Positions 44,125 to 54,042 of a stretch of DNA of 64,000 nt are shown in pieces. How positions within the stretch are numbered: the first letter of the stretch is position 1; each line of letters opens with the position of its first letter. Under the pieces are notes generated by a model, which did not search any database, had not been told where the DNA came from, and was given only the letters and a program-made list of their open reading frames with translations. The translations under genes were made by a program, and so were the position numbers. This DNA is from Moraxella catarrhalis (GTDB lineage: Bacteria; Pseudomonadota; Gammaproteobacteria; Pseudomonadales; Moraxellaceae), in assembly GCF_001632285.1 (NCBI RefSeq), contig NZ_LWAH01000001.1, positions 187,144-251,143 of the forward strand, written 5' to 3'.

Positions 44125-44934
44125 ATGCCAAAAAACAACCCGGCCCCAAATACAGTTCCCAAAAATGGCGGATTTGTTGACCGCCTGTGGCAAGGGTTTT
44201 TAACAACCGTTGGTACTGAGCGATTTTTCTATATTTTTTCACCTTGGGTGAAGTATTTGGCTACAGTCGCCGCCTTGTTGCTTGGCACAGGTTTGGTTTG
44301 GGCGCTTGGTTTTGCGCCACCTGATTATCTACAGGGCAACAGCTATCGCATTATCTTTATTCATGTACCCACAGCAAGCCTTGCGATGAGCATCTATTTT
44401 GCTTTAAGTGTGCTTGGTGTGATTTTTTTGGTGTGGAAAATTAAGACCGCTAACATTGTCGCCCAAGCAATTGCACCCATTGGATTCATCTTTTGTGTGA
44501 TCAGCTTATTGACGGGTTCAATTTGGGCAAAACCCACTTGGGGTACTTATTGGGTTTGGGATGCACGCCTAACCTCCATGCTGATTTTGGCGTTTTTGTA
44601 TGCTGGTGTGATTGCGTTGTTTTCTGCTTTTGAAAGTAGCAGCAACCGTGGCAAAGCAGCTGCCATTTTATCTATCGTGGGTGCGGTGAATTTGCCCATC
44701 ATCAAGTACTCTGTTGAATGGTGGAATACGCTACATCAAGGTGCAACATTTACCGTTACCAATGCACCAAAAATGAGTGCATCCATGTGGGTACCACTTT
44801 TAATTATGATTTTGGGCATGTACTTTATGGTGGCGGCAATTGCTATTTATCGTACCAATTCATTGATTTTGGCTCGTGAAGCCAATAAGGCTTGGGTGAT
44901 GCGATTGATTAATCAAAGTCAGGAAGGTGTGTGA
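44125..44934 (+). CDS. ccmC: Haem exporter/handling protein CcmC
   Basis: Inner-membrane component of System I cytochrome c maturation that loads haem onto CcmE. The 269-residue protein has six predicted membrane helices. It carries the WWD-type signature GTYWVWDARLTS with conserved histidines in IFIHVPTA and VEWWNTLHQGAT. ccmD and ccmE follow directly. ccmA/B upstream and ccmF-H downstream are absent at this locus, so the ccm set is split. Cytochrome domains such as that of AniA depend on this pathway. Confidence 0.95.
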   Translation: MPKNNPAPNTVPKNGGFVDRLWQGFLTTVGTERFFYIFSPWVKYLATVAALLLGTGLVWALGFAPPDYLQGNSYRIIFIHVPTASLAMSIYFALSVLGVIFLVWKIKTANIVAQAIAPIGFIFCVISLLTGSIWAKPTWGTYWVWDARLTSMLILAFLYAGVIALFSAFESSSNRGKAAAILSIVGAVNLPIIKYSVEWWNTLHQGATFTVTNAPKMSASMWVPLLIMILGMYFMVAAIAIYRTNSLILAREANKAWVMRLINQSQEGV

Positions 44935-45134
44935 TGACACCATATTTTAAGTCAATGAGCGAATTTATTGCGATGGGTGATCATGGTTATTATGTGTGGC
45001 TATGTTATGCATTGACTGTGATTGCTATTTTGGGATTAATTATTTATACCAAAAATGAGCGTAAAGTTACCATCCAAAAACTCAGTCGCCAGCATGCACG
45101 CGGACGATTAACCAACAAACAGCGCCGTCAGTAG
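44931..45134 (+). CDS. ccmD: Haem exporter protein CcmD
   Basis: Small membrane protein that helps release holo-CcmE from CcmC. The 67 residues include the conserved start MSEFIAMGDHGYYVWLCYALT, one membrane helix (about 22-40) and a basic cytoplasmic tail. It overlaps the ccmC stop by four bases (ATGA). Confidence 0.9.
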   Translation: MMTPYFKSMSEFIAMGDHGYYVWLCYALTVIAILGLIIYTKNERKVTIQKLSRQHARGRLTNKQRRQ

Positions 45135-45203
45135 GTGCTTGGCTGAATTTATCGCTGTAATGAGCATTTGAGCATATGGCGACTTAAACGATGTGGGGGA
45201 ATA

Positions 45204-45725
45204 ATGAACTCTGTACGACAAAAAAAACTGATGTGGGTGCTGGCAGTGCTGCTGGGTGCTGTCGTGGCGGTCAGTTTAATTTTATATGCCATTCGCAATC
45301 AGACAGATTATTATTTTGATCCAACTGCGGTCGCTGCAGGTCAAGCTCCTGAAGCCAAGCGTATCCGAGTAGGGGGCATGGTGGTTGCAGGCAGTGTTCA
45401 GCGAGACCCCAGCGATCAGCTGAATATACAATTTAAAATCACCGACTATAAATCTGTTGTACCGGTCAGTTATCGAGGCGTTTTGCCAGACTTGTTTGCC
45501 GAAAATTCGGGCATCGTAGCGACAGGTGAGCTACAAGATGGCATGTTTGTTGCTGGTGAAGTGCTTGCAAAGCATGACGAAAATTATATGCCACCTGAAG
45601 TTGCCAAGTCGCTTAAAACGCAGCACGCCACTCGTGGTACCGATGTTAATAATGGGCAGTTTGTACCTGCAACACCAATGAGCGAAATTGATGAGCGTAA
45701 TGCAGTTCAAGATACTAAGCGTTAA
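45204..45725 (+). CDS. ccmE: Cytochrome c-type biogenesis haem chaperone CcmE
   Basis: Membrane-anchored periplasmic chaperone that covalently holds haem before transfer to apocytochromes. The 173-residue protein has an N-terminal helix (about 8-28), the [15 protein letters not shown] strand, and the haem-binding His/Tyr motif [10 protein letters not shown]. The start at 45204 follows GGGGGA with good spacing. The frame extends to 45168 without support. A terminator follows, so the cluster ends here. Confidence 0.95.
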   Translation: MNSVRQKKLMWVLAVLLGAVVAVSLILYAIRNQTDYYFDPTAVAAGQAPEAKRIRVGGMVVAGSVQRDPSDQLNIQFKITDYKSVVPVSYRGVLPDLFAENSGIVATGELQDGMFVAGEVLAKHDENYMPPEVAKSLKTQHATRGTDVNNGQFVPATPMSEIDERNAVQDTKR

Positions 45726-45747
45726 AGTATGGCTTTGATGGTTCAAT

Positions 45748-45776
45748 AAAAATCCTCCAACGGTTGGAGGATTTTT
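45748..45776. terminator. Bidirectional terminator between ccmE and metQ
   Basis: A 13-bp stem AAAAATCCTCCAA / TTGGAGGATTTTT with a 3-nt loop, in a convergent gap. Confidence 0.9.
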
Positions 45777-45794
45777 ATGGTCAGATCGGTCAGA

Positions 45795-46625
45795 TTACCA
45801 GCCTTTGATAACACCATCTTTAAATTGCTTTTTGGCTTCAGCTTCCACTTCATCGGTTTGATAGGCTTTCACAAAGTCTTGGATGGCCTTAGAGTCTTTA
45901 TTGTCAGCACGAGCGACGATGATATTGACATAAGGCGAGTCTTTATCTTCAACAAAAACGCCATTTTCACTGGCTGTTAAACCTACTTGACCTGCATAGT
46001 TGTTATTTACCACTGCCAAGTCCACATCGTCAATTGCACGAGCAGCAACTGAGGTATCCACTTCTTTGATGACCAATTTTTTTGGATTTTCTACGATATC
46101 AAGTGTGGTTGAGAATAGGTTGGTGTTGTCTTTTAATTTAATTAAGCCTTGTTTTTCAAGTAAAATTAATGCACGAGCTAAGTTTGAGGGATCATTTGGA
46201 ACGGCGATGGTTGCACCATCTTTTAGCTCATTTAATGTCTTGATTTTGGTTGAATAACCTGCCAATGGGTATACAAAGGTGTTGCCGACGATGACCAAGT
46301 TATTTAGGCCTTTTTCTTGGCTGTCTTTTTCAAGATAGGGTTTGTGCTGCATGGCATTGGCGTCAAGTTCACCTTTTGAGACGGCTGAGTTTGGCATGGC
46401 ATAGTCATTAAACTCAACCAATTCAACGGTCAGGTTGTATTTTTCTTTGGCGACTTGACCTGCTACCTCTGCCACAGCTTGCTCAGGACCTGCCATGACG
46501 CCAACCTTGATAGTCTGTGCAGCTGTATCAGATATGGCAGCTGGTTCGTTTGATTGATTGCTGCAGCCTGCCAATGCGATGCCAGATGCCAGTGCACAAA
46601 TACCAAAAATTTTACCAAAATTCAT
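45795..46625 (-). CDS. metQ: D/L-methionine-binding lipoprotein MetQ
   Basis: Substrate-binding lipoprotein of the MetNIQ importer. The 276-residue precursor has signal and lipobox IALAGC (Cys21). It carries the NlpA-family core IKVGVMAGPEQAV, ELVEFNDYAMPN, LDANAMQHKPYLE, NDPSNLARALILL and DVDLAVVNNNYA. It is last in the metN-metI-metQ order. The 192-bp gap before it contains a 17-bp-period tandem duplication. Confidence 0.94.
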   Translation of the reverse strand: MNFGKIFGICALASGIALAGCSNQSNEPAAISDTAAQTIKVGVMAGPEQAVAEVAGQVAKEKYNLTVELVEFNDYAMPNSAVSKGELDANAMQHKPYLEKDSQEKGLNNLVIVGNTFVYPLAGYSTKIKTLNELKDGATIAVPNDPSNLARALILLEKQGLIKLKDNTNLFSTTLDIVENPKKLVIKEVDTSVAARAIDDVDLAVVNNNYAGQVGLTASENGVFVEDKDSPYVNIIVARADNKDSKAIQDFVKAYQTDEVEAEAKKQFKDGVIKGW

Positions 46626-46700
46626 AAAATGACCTTACAAAATAAAATTATATGTTCAAAAATCGCTTAAGTATTGAAAAAAGCTATAAAAACTTATCTA

Positions 46701-46732
46701 TTAAAGCATAAAAGATATTAAAGCATAAAAGA
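46701..46732. repeat. 17-bp-period tandem duplication between metI and metQ
   Basis: TTAAAGCATAAAAGA occurs at 46701-46715 and 46718-46732, separated by TA. Confidence 0.85.
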
Positions 46733-46817
46733 CGAGAAAAGAGCAAGCGTCAATGATGATATTTCATATAAAAACTTATGAAATTTTTTCAATTTTGTAC
46801 AGGTTGATTCAGCGTGG

Positions 46818-47507
46818 CTATCGGTGGTCAACTTTGGCTGCCAAGACATCGCCGGCTTTTTGAAAAATCATCACAATGGCAACAATGATGATGGTTGAAA
46901 TCCACTTGACATATACCATGTTGCGATGCTCACCATAGTTAATCGCAAGGCTTCCCAAGCCACCACCGCCAACCACACCTGCCATTGCAGAATAACCAAT
47001 CAAAGACACCAAGGTCAATGTGACCGCATTAATCAAAATGGGCAGGCTTTCGGCAAAATAGTATTTGCTGACAACCTGCCAATGCGTTGCACCCATAGAT
47101 TTGGCAGCTTCGGTCAGTCCTGTGGGTACTTCTAATAAAGCATTGGCACTCAAGCGTGCAAAAAATGGAATTGCTGCCACACTCAAAGGGACGATGGCGG
47201 CTGTTGTGCCAAGGGTTGTTCCCACCAAAAATCGTGTGACTGGCATGAGAATAATGAGCAAAATAATAAAAGGAACGGAGCGACCAATATTAATAATAAC
47301 ATCCAAAATTACAAATGCACTGCGATTTTCAAGGATACGCCCTTTATCGGTTAAAAATGCCAAAAATCCCATCGGTAGCCCAACTAAAACAGCGATGGCA
47401 GTGGCAGCAAGCCCCATATAGATGGTTTCCCAAGTAGATTGGGCAACCATTTCCCACATTCTTGGGTGCATTTCACTGACAAATTTTGTGACAATCTCAT
47501 TCCACAT
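46818..47507 (-). CDS. metI: Methionine ABC transporter permease MetI
   Basis: Membrane subunit of the methionine importer, 229 residues with five predicted helices and the EAA-like coupling loop [21 protein letters not shown]. The start at 47507 (ATG, TTGAGATT upstream) overlaps the metN 3' end by 11 bp. A TTG at 47522 is the longer alternative. Confidence 0.93.
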   Translation of the reverse strand: MWNEIVTKFVSEMHPRMWEMVAQSTWETIYMGLAATAIAVLVGLPMGFLAFLTDKGRILENRSAFVILDVIINIGRSVPFIILLIILMPVTRFLVGTTLGTTAAIVPLSVAAIPFFARLSANALLEVPTGLTEAAKSMGATHWQVVSKYYFAESLPILINAVTLTLVSLIGYSAMAGVVGGGGLGSLAINYGEHRNMVYVKWISTIIIVAIVMIFQKAGDVLAAKVDHR

Positions 47508-48567
47508 AGCCGATAATCTCAATATTGACCCGATGGGTGGTTAAAAATTCTATTGCTTGCATGACCGAAGTGCCTTCACCGATAAGCTCGGCAATGGTAA
47601 AGCCAAATTTTATGTCGCCTGCATAGTCCATCTGTGAGGTTAAAATATTAAAATCTACATCAAATTGTTTTGAAGCAAGCGAAAATAATGGCATATCCAC
47701 TGAATTGCCCGTAAATTCAAAACAAATCACAGGCGACAATCCCAAAGCAGGCTCGGATTTGAGTTGGCTAAGATAGCTGTTTGGCAGACCGATATGAAAT
47801 GTTGAATGAATGAAGGATTTGGCAAGTGGGGTTTGAGGATTGGCAAAAATTTCACCGACTGTGCCTTGTTCGATCAGCACGCCTTTATCCATCACTGCCA
47901 CCTTATCGCAAATACGCTTCACCACATCCATCTCATGTGTGATTAATAACATGGTAATGCCAAGCTCTTCATTAATCTTCTTAAGCAAAGTTAAGATAGA
48001 TTGGGTGGTTGCAGGATCAAGTGCAGAAGTCGCTTCATCGCACAAAAGAACCTTTGGATCAGATGCCAAAGCTCGTGCAATGGCAACACGCTGTTTTTGT
48101 CCGCCTGACAGATTGGCAGGGTAAACATCTTTTTTATCGCTTAAGCCAACCAGCTCAAGCAGATCGCCCACTTTACTGGCAATCACTGCTTTGGGGGTGC
48201 CTGATAATTCAAGCGGTAGGGCAATGTTTTCAAAAGTCGTACGAGAGTGCAAAAGATTAAAGTGCTGAAAAATCATGCCAATTTTTCGGCGTTGAGTGAT
48301 GAGTTCACGCTCGGATAAGGCTGTCAAATCCACATCATCGATCACAACAGAGCCTTCACTTGGTCGCTCAAGCAGATTGACGCAGCGGATTAAGGTGGAT
48401 TTACCAGCACCTGAAGCACCAATGATGCCATAGATTTCACCACTTTGGATGGTCAAATCGGTTGGCTGTACCGCAGTAAAACTCGTCGTTTTACCCTCTT
48501 TTTCAATAACAAAATGTTTGCTAACGCCTAAGAGGGTGATCATGGGCGAGAGGGAGTGTGTGGACAT
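47497..48567 (-). CDS. metN: Methionine ABC transporter ATPase MetN
   Basis: Cytoplasmic ATPase of the MetNIQ system. The 356-residue protein has Walker [17 protein letters not shown] signature [15 protein letters not shown] and Walker [15 protein letters not shown]-terminal NIL domain (about 275-356) binds methionine for trans-inhibition. ATG 48567 has AAGG upstream. ATG 48543 (MITLLGVSK) aligns with the E. coli start and is possible. No MetJ box or SAM riboswitch is evident upstream. Confidence 0.94.
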   Translation of the reverse strand: MSTHSLSPMITLLGVSKHFVIEKEGKTTSFTAVQPTDLTIQSGEIYGIIGASGAGKSTLIRCVNLLERPSEGSVVIDDVDLTALSERELITQRRKIGMIFQHFNLLHSRTTFENIALPLELSGTPKAVIASKVGDLLELVGLSDKKDVYPANLSGGQKQRVAIARALASDPKVLLCDEATSALDPATTQSILTLLKKINEELGITMLLITHEMDVVKRICDKVAVMDKGVLIEQGTVGEIFANPQTPLAKSFIHSTFHIGLPNSYLSQLKSEPALGLSPVICFEFTGNSVDMPLFSLASKQFDVDFNILTSQMDYAGDIKFGFTIAELIGEGTSVMQAIEFLTTHRVNIEIIGYVE

Positions 48568-48690
48568 CGTTAAATTGCCTTGATCAATGAAGTAAACCCT
48601 ATATTATATCATACACGAACCAAACATTAAAATGGTGACAATGATGCTTATCAATATTTAATTAATGATTGGTGGGTTTATTCTTAATGT

Positions 48691-50256
48691 CTAAGACAGT
48701 GGTTTTGATTTGGCAGTCAGTGGTAAAATCACCAAAAAGCGTGTATGCCCAAGCCAAGTATCTGTGATGATTGTCCCGTGATGAGCTTCAACAATCTGTG
48801 ATACCAATGATAGCCCAAGCCCTGACCCCTTTTTCTCTTGTTTTAGGCGTACAAAAGGGCTAAAAATGTCCTTACGCTTATCCTTGGGAATGCCTAAGCC
48901 TTGATCGATAAAAGCAAGCACTGCAAAATTTGGCTGATCTGCCTTTTGCTCTTTATCTTTGGGACGAGTTAGACGCTTTAAAAAATCAGTCGGGGTTTTG
49001 TTGTCTAAAGCGTTTGCTTCATCTGATTTTGAGTGTAAAATATCGCCATCACCAATGTTACAAAAACTGTCTAGCAGGTACTGAGGGATTGAGGTGGCTT
49101 CTTGAATATTGGTGGCGTGATACAGATAAACTTGAACAGGCGGTATGCCATGAATCATGGCATTATTGAGTAGGTTACGCACCAAATGCGTAAGCAATTT
49201 TGGCTGAGCCATCATACTCACTGACTCACCGATAAGTGTCGCCTCAGGATAGTGCTGCACTTCTGAGCGAATCAGCTCATACAAATCGACTTGTTCGGTG
49301 GCTTGCAGAGCGTGTCCTGCATCCAGCCGAGACACCAACAAAATGCTTTCAACCAAGTCATTTAGCCCTGTTAAATCACGATTCACCGCAGCAGCTCGTT
49401 TATCAAATTTGGCTTTTGTAGTTTCATCAAGCTGGCTTGTTAGCATATCCATCATCTCAATTTGTAAGCGAATCCGAGTAATGGGCGTACGAAATTCGTG
49501 TGAAGCGTGCGCAAGTAGTAGGCTGTGTGCATCAATCAGCTGTTCGATTTTTTGGGCGGATTGGTTAAATCCATGTGCAAGCACCGCAATCTCATCATTA
49601 CCCTCTTCGCTGACTCGCACACTAAAATCACCTTCACCCAAGCGGCTCATCTGTCGGCTTAGTTGATTGATTCGCCAAGTAATACTGTGCGAAATCCACC
49701 AAAGTACTGCCGACATGATGGTAAATAATAAGACTGTGCCTGAAAATAGATTAAACCATGCCATCAAAGGGCGTTCAGGGCTAAGAATGCGATTTTCGTA
49801 CCATAAAGAATAGCCAAGTGTGCTATTGACCACAATGTGGGTGGGTGATGGTGCAAAGATTTGGCTAATCCATGGTGGATTAGGCACAAGCGTTTCAGGC
49901 AAGTCGGTATTTTCGGTTTGTAGCATCAGCCGCCCTTGAGAATCATACAGCCCAATTTTGGCATTCAAGCTTTCATCAAAAATATCAAAACTTTTTTTGA
50001 TAACAACCAAAGAAAATCTCGCCTGAAGCAAATTATTTTTAGCTGATAAAGTGTGTGCCTCTGCCAAAAATGGCTCAATTTGATTCATAATTTGACTGGC
50101 AATAGCTCGATTTCTGGTATAATCAGAATTATTATGTGCAAATTGTGACAATAGCACAAAAGCAATGGTAAAGGTCAAAAGTGCCAAAAAAACGCTGATA
50201 AATAATCGTGCTGAAATGGAGCGAAAACCAAATTTTCCATAATGTACCAAGTTCAT
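48691..50256 (-). CDS. Membrane sensor histidine kinase with insertion in the ATPase domain
   Basis: OmpR-class partner kinase of 521 residues. It has membrane helices at about 17-38 and 168-188 with a periplasmic domain between them, and HAMP at about 190-240. The dimerisation box is SHEFRTP with His253, the N box is NLLNNAMIHG (361-370), and the G boxes are DQGLGIP (451) and GSGLGLSLV (478). Between the N box and DQGLGIP is a polar insert of about 60 residues (381-443) that most relatives lack. It is separated from the upstream regulator gene by 135 bp containing a terminator-like hairpin. Signal unknown. Confidence 0.9.
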   Translation of the reverse strand: MNLVHYGKFGFRSISARLFISVFLALLTFTIAFVLLSQFAHNNSDYTRNRAIASQIMNQIEPFLAEAHTLSAKNNLLQARFSLVVIKKSFDIFDESLNAKIGLYDSQGRLMLQTENTDLPETLVPNPPWISQIFAPSPTHIVVNSTLGYSLWYENRILSPERPLMAWFNLFSGTVLLFTIMSAVLWWISHSITWRINQLSRQMSRLGEGDFSVRVSEEGNDEIAVLAHGFNQSAQKIEQLIDAHSLLLAHASHEFRTPITRIRLQIEMMDMLTSQLDETTKAKFDKRAAAVNRDLTGLNDLVESILLVSRLDAGHALQATEQVDLYELIRSEVQHYPEATLIGESVSMMAQPKLLTHLVRNLLNNAMIHGIPPVQVYLYHATNIQEATSIPQYLLDSFCNIGDGDILHSKSDEANALDNKTPTDFLKRLTRPKDKEQKADQPNFAVLAFIDQGLGIPKDKRKDIFSPFVRLKQEKKGSGLGLSLVSQIVEAHHGTIITDTWLGHTRFLVILPLTAKSKPLS

Positions 50257-50346
50257 AAGACGACCAACTGTTGATTAAATGGTGAATCATGACAACATCA
50301 CACCAAGTCACTGGGTGGCTAAGCTGATTATCCCAAAAAATGCAGA

Positions 50347-50377
50347 AAAACCATCAAGCCTATCGCCTGATGGTTTT
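50347..50377 (-). terminator. Hairpin between response regulator and kinase genes
   Basis: Read on the minus strand it is a 10-bp stem (AAAACCATCA / TGATGGTTTT) with an 11-nt loop followed by T residues. It is placed to reduce kinase expression relative to the regulator. Confidence 0.7.
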
Positions 50378-50391
50378 GGATAACAATAGAT

Positions 50392-51114
50392 TTAAACTTG
50401 ATCGGTGGCAAACTGATAGCCAACGCCTCGCACTGTGATGATACGCTTGGGCTGGCGTGGATTATCTTCAATCAAAGCGCGTAATCTTGAGATATGAACA
50501 TCGATGGCACGATCAATATTTTCTGAGCTGTCATCGTTTGGCATGGCTTGCCAAAGCTGCTCACGATTGAGTACTTTGCCAGCATGCGTAGCAAAATAAT
50601 GTAAAAGCTGAAACTGGTGTGTGGTCAGACGAACGGTCTTTTCATCAATCGTGACCTCATGGCTGTCTGGATAAACCGTCAAACGACCAAAAGTTAGGCT
50701 GCCTGAGTTGGTATCTGCTTGATTTGGCGTTTCGTGACGACGCAAGACAGCACGGATACGCGCCAATAGCTCTCGTGGCTCAAATGGCTTGGCAATATAA
50801 TCATCAGCACCCATCTCAAGCCCTAAGACACGATCGGTAGTGTCCCCCTTAGCGGTGAGCATAACAATCGGTACTTTGTTAATCATGGTATTTTTTGAAC
50901 CGCGTACTTTTTGGCACACTTCCATGCCATCCATATCTGGCAACATCAAATCTAGAACAATTAAACTGATGTCACGCTCTTTGGTATCCAAAATATCCAA
51001 GCCACCTTGACCAGTTGCAGCGTGATGAACTTCATAATAATTCATGGATAGATAATCACTGATCAGCTCCGCCAAATCTGGATCATCTTCAATCAGTAGG
51101 ATTTGTTTATTCAT
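50392..51114 (-). CDS. OmpR-family response regulator
   Basis: The 240-residue two-domain regulator has a receiver with MNKQILLIEDDPDLAELI, phosphoacceptor Asp55 in VLDLMLPDMDG, the conserved Thr in VMLTAKG and Lys in YIAKPFEPRELLARI. A C-terminal winged-helix DNA-binding domain (about 140-235) has LTTHQFQLLHYFATHAGKVLNREQLW and HISRLRALIEDNP. It is encoded upstream of its cognate kinase. The sequence does not let me name an orthologue (it is not clearly BfmR or CpxR). Confidence 0.93.
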   Translation of the reverse strand: MNKQILLIEDDPDLAELISDYLSMNYYEVHHAATGQGGLDILDTKERDISLIVLDLMLPDMDGMEVCQKVRGSKNTMINKVPIVMLTAKGDTTDRVLGLEMGADDYIAKPFEPRELLARIRAVLRRHETPNQADTNSGSLTFGRLTVYPDSHEVTIDEKTVRLTTHQFQLLHYFATHAGKVLNREQLWQAMPNDDSSENIDRAIDVHISRLRALIEDNPRQPKRIITVRGVGYQFATDQV

Positions 51115-51308
51115 TTTAGTACCTTTAAATGATAGTGACTCATAGAGCTATCTTGCCAAGTTTTGTCTGTGTTCGCAAGTGTATATTTGTAGTTAAATTG
51201 CATAAAAATTGGTCAATTCTCTGAAGTTTAGCAAACAATTTCAAGAATGTGTAACATTTATCTTCCCGTATTTGGTGATATTACGGTCAATATTTTGTAT
51301 TTGTGGTC

Positions 51309-52313
51309 TTAGTATACTTTGACTGGCTTATCATGTGCGTCTTTTGGTAAGGGCACTGTGGCAACAAGACTGTCTTCGGTGATACCTTGCACTAAAAATT
51401 GCTGAGTTTTGGGACGGTATTCCAAAACTTTTACAGGGGACAGGGACAGTCGGTGGTCTTGTTTTACGACCCAAACATAGCCATCAATCGGAGCATCTGG
51501 CTTATGTGGTGGCTTATCAAATCCATCTAACGCTAAGATATTCAAATCGCTGTCATAAACAGCGCTGCTGGGCATCATGACCCCAACTTGGATTTGTCCA
51601 TAATCAATATGCCCAACCACACGCCGCCCAAGCAGATCTTTGGGCTTTTCATCAGGATTGGGTTCGATGATGACATGTACTTCAATAAGTTTGGGGTTTT
51701 GTTCACTGACATTCACTTGGCTAATCTGTCCAACATGAGCAATACCATCAACCCCAAAAGTTACCGCATCGCCCAATTTGGTATCATTCATCAGTGCAGA
51801 AGACAAATAGCTGATGAATTTTAATTGAGAAATATCATGAATCTCAATTAATGGCGTATTGGCATCATAGTGCTGATCTGTGTGGGCAAAGACACGATGA
51901 ACCACCCCATCAAATGGCGCAGGCAGGGTAGTAACTTCGCTGGGCAAAGATTCTAAATGGGTGAAATAACCAAGTAGTGCATCGCCTTTGGAAACCTCAT
52001 CACCTGCATCAACAAAAATATGCTCAACGATCACAGCAGTATCAAGATTTAATAGGGTCTGATTGACTGGGATAATTTTACCATCAAAGGCAAAACTTGG
52101 CTGATATTTGGACATCTTGACGGTCATGATGCTGTCTTTATTAAGTATGATGCCATCATCAGCAGGTTTGATTATAGGGGATTTTGGGCGGTCATCACTA
52201 CAAGCACTCATCGCCAACCCCATTGCCAATGTGGCGATGAGACTTGATGTGAAAAAACAATGTTTTAAGCATATTTTTGAGAGGTTGGTTGACCGATCTT
52301 TATGGGCCGTCAT
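51309..52313 (-). CDS. Periplasmic membrane-fusion (HlyD/RND adaptor-like) lipoprotein
   Basis: The 334-residue precursor ends its signal with AMSACS, a lipobox at Cys38. A barrel-sandwich (biotinyl-lipoyl-like) fold is visible: IIPVNQTLLNLDTAVIVEHIFVDAGDEVSKGDALLGYF and PAPFDGVVHRVFAHTDQHYDANTPLIEIHD. A beta-barrel domain (KFISYLSSALMN) and a C-terminal membrane-proximal domain follow. The alpha-helical hairpin is very short, unlike drug-pump adaptors. No pump or outer-membrane channel gene is adjacent, so substrate and partner are unknown; a metal-efflux CusB-like role is one option. Confidence 0.78.
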   Translation of the reverse strand: MTAHKDRSTNLSKICLKHCFFTSSLIATLAMGLAMSACSDDRPKSPIIKPADDGIILNKDSIMTVKMSKYQPSFAFDGKIIPVNQTLLNLDTAVIVEHIFVDAGDEVSKGDALLGYFTHLESLPSEVTTLPAPFDGVVHRVFAHTDQHYDANTPLIEIHDISQLKFISYLSSALMNDTKLGDAVTFGVDGIAHVGQISQVNVSEQNPKLIEVHVIIEPNPDEKPKDLLGRRVVGHIDYGQIQVGVMMPSSAVYDSDLNILALDGFDKPPHKPDAPIDGYVWVVKQDHRLSLSPVKVLEYRPKTQQFLVQGITEDSLVATVPLPKDAHDKPVKVY

Positions 52314-52526
52314 GCCTATCCTTATCCGATTGAGTATTGTATAAACTCATCTTAGCATGATTTTTGATGAAAGTGATAGTATCGCTTTTAATCAACCAAA
52401 ACTTAACCAACCAAAACTGTCAGTAGGTATGGATACAAAATATCAACAGTTACAGAATATTAGCTTGAAGATATTTTGATAAAATAGATTTGTTTTTAAG
52501 TTTTATTTAATTGAGGTATGCCAGTC

Positions 52527-53042
52527 ATGACTCAGATAACCTCTGCTCGTGTGATAAAATATAATTTGGCAGCGCGTATTTTTCATTGGATCGGTGCATT
52601 ATTGATTGTGCTGGCTTGGTTTTTGGCTCAGCAAGGCGAGGATTATCTTAGCCTGCATAAGTCAATTGGGGTGAGCTTTTTGATTTGGACAATGCTTCGT
52701 ATTGCCAATCGAGTATTTACCAAAGACCCTACACCACTGCCAGTTTCAAAAATCTATACCGTGATAGCAAATGTGGTTCACCTTGCTTTATATGTGGCGA
52801 TGATTGTGATGCCTTTGACGGCGTTTTTGGCATCCATGTATGGCGGCTATGGGGTGAATGTATTTGGTATCATCAGTATTTCTGGTTTTAAGATACCCAA
52901 TACCGAGCTGGCAGATAGGTTGATAGATTGGCATACCGATATTGTGTGGCCAATGCTATTAATCTTTGTGGCGGCACATATCATTGGGGCGTTATATCAC
53001 CAATTTATCCTAAAAGATCATATTTTATCACGCATGCGTTAA
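52527..53042 (+). CDS. Cytochrome b561 family protein
   Basis: Inner-membrane dihaem b protein of 171 residues, possibly quinol:oxygen/superoxide-linked as in E. coli CybB. It has four membrane helices with haem-ligand histidines at ARIFHWIGA, LSLHKSIG, VVHLALYV and WHTDIVWP/AAHIIGALYHQF. The start at 52527 has TTGAGG 10 nt upstream. The ATG at 52518 is too close to that site. It is flanked by a divergent adaptor gene and convergent prs. Confidence 0.9.
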   Translation: MTQITSARVIKYNLAARIFHWIGALLIVLAWFLAQQGEDYLSLHKSIGVSFLIWTMLRIANRVFTKDPTPLPVSKIYTVIANVVHLALYVAMIVMPLTAFLASMYGGYGVNVFGIISISGFKIPNTELADRLIDWHTDIVWPMLLIFVAAHIIGALYHQFILKDHILSRMR

Positions 53043-53073
53043 AAAATTCCGCCACTGTTTGGCGGAATTTTTA
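53043..53073. terminator. Bidirectional terminator between cytochrome b561 gene and prs
   Basis: A perfect 13-bp stem AAAAATTCCGCCA / TGGCGGAATTTTT with a 5-nt loop. Confidence 0.92.
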
Positions 53074-53088
53074 TGATTGGCAAATGGG

Positions 53089-54042
53089 TTAAATATCATA
53101 CTCAAACATGGCGCTGATTGACTCTTCATTATTGATTCGGCGTAATGATTCTGCAATCATCGAGGCAATACTGATTTGGCGAATATTCGCACAAGCAGAG
53201 GCAGCTTCAGAAAGTGGAATGGTATCGGTAACAACCAGCTCATCTAGGGCAGATTTTTGAATGGTTTCGATGGCTTTACCCGATAAAACAGGATGGGTAA
53301 TATAACCAACCACACGGCGTGCACCATGGTCTTTGAGTGCTTGAGCGGCTTTACACAGTGTGCCTGCGGTATCAACGATATCATCAACAATGACACAGTC
53401 ACGACCAGATACATCACCAATAATATGCATCACTTGAGATTCATTGGCACGAGCACGACGCTTGTCAATAATGGCAAGATCAGCATCACCAAGTAATTTT
53501 GCCATGGCACGCGCACGCACCACACCACCAACATCTGGTGAAACAACCATTAAGTTTTCATAGTTTTGTTGCTTAAGATCACGCAATAGCACAGGCGTGC
53601 CGTATAAGTTATCAACAGGCACATCAAAAAAGCCTTGAATTTGATCGGCGTGCAAATCAACCATCATAATACGGTCAATACCAGCAATCGACAACATATC
53701 AGCGACCACCTTGGCAGAGATGGGCACACGAGCTGAACGAGGGCGACGATCTTGGCGAGCATAGCCAAAATAAGGAATCACGGCTGTGATACGACCAGCA
53801 CTTGAGCGACGCAGTGCATCTGCCAATAAAATAACTTCCATCAAATGATCGTTGGTGGGTGCACAGGTTGGCTGCAGAATGAATACATCTTTACCTCGAA
53901 CATTTTCTTTGATTTCAACAGCGATTTCGCCATCAGAAAAACGATTGATGTCTGCCTTACCCAAAGGAATGTGCAGATTATCGGCAACGGTTTGGGCAAG
54001 TTTAGGGTTGGCACTACCTGAAAAGACAGCCATATATGACAT
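53089..54042 (-). CDS. prs: Ribose-phosphate pyrophosphokinase
   Basis: Makes PRPP from ribose 5-phosphate and ATP, feeding purine, pyrimidine, histidine, tryptophan and NAD synthesis. The 317-residue class I enzyme contains [63 protein letters not shown] and the PRPP loop [15 protein letters not shown]. It lies downstream of two tRNA-Gln genes and ispE-lolB, the conserved pseudomonad order. Confidence 0.97.
   Translation of the reverse strand: MSYMAVFSGSANPKLAQTVADNLHIPLGKADINRFSDGEIAVEIKENVRGKDVFILQPTCAPTNDHLMEVILLADALRRSSAGRITAVIPYFGYARQDRRPRSARVPISAKVVADMLSIAGIDRIMMVDLHADQIQGFFDVPVDNLYGTPVLLRDLKQQNYENLMVVSPDVGGVVRARAMAKLLGDADLAIIDKRRARANESQVMHIIGDVSGRDCVIVDDIVDTAGTLCKAAQALKDHGARRVVGYITHPVLSGKAIETIQKSALDELVVTDTIPLSEAASACANIRQISIASMIAESLRRINNEESISAMFEYDI

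Noticed and set aside
47065-47421. Plus-strand 118-codon frame over metI
   Set aside because: Antisense to a conserved permease and without recognisable features.
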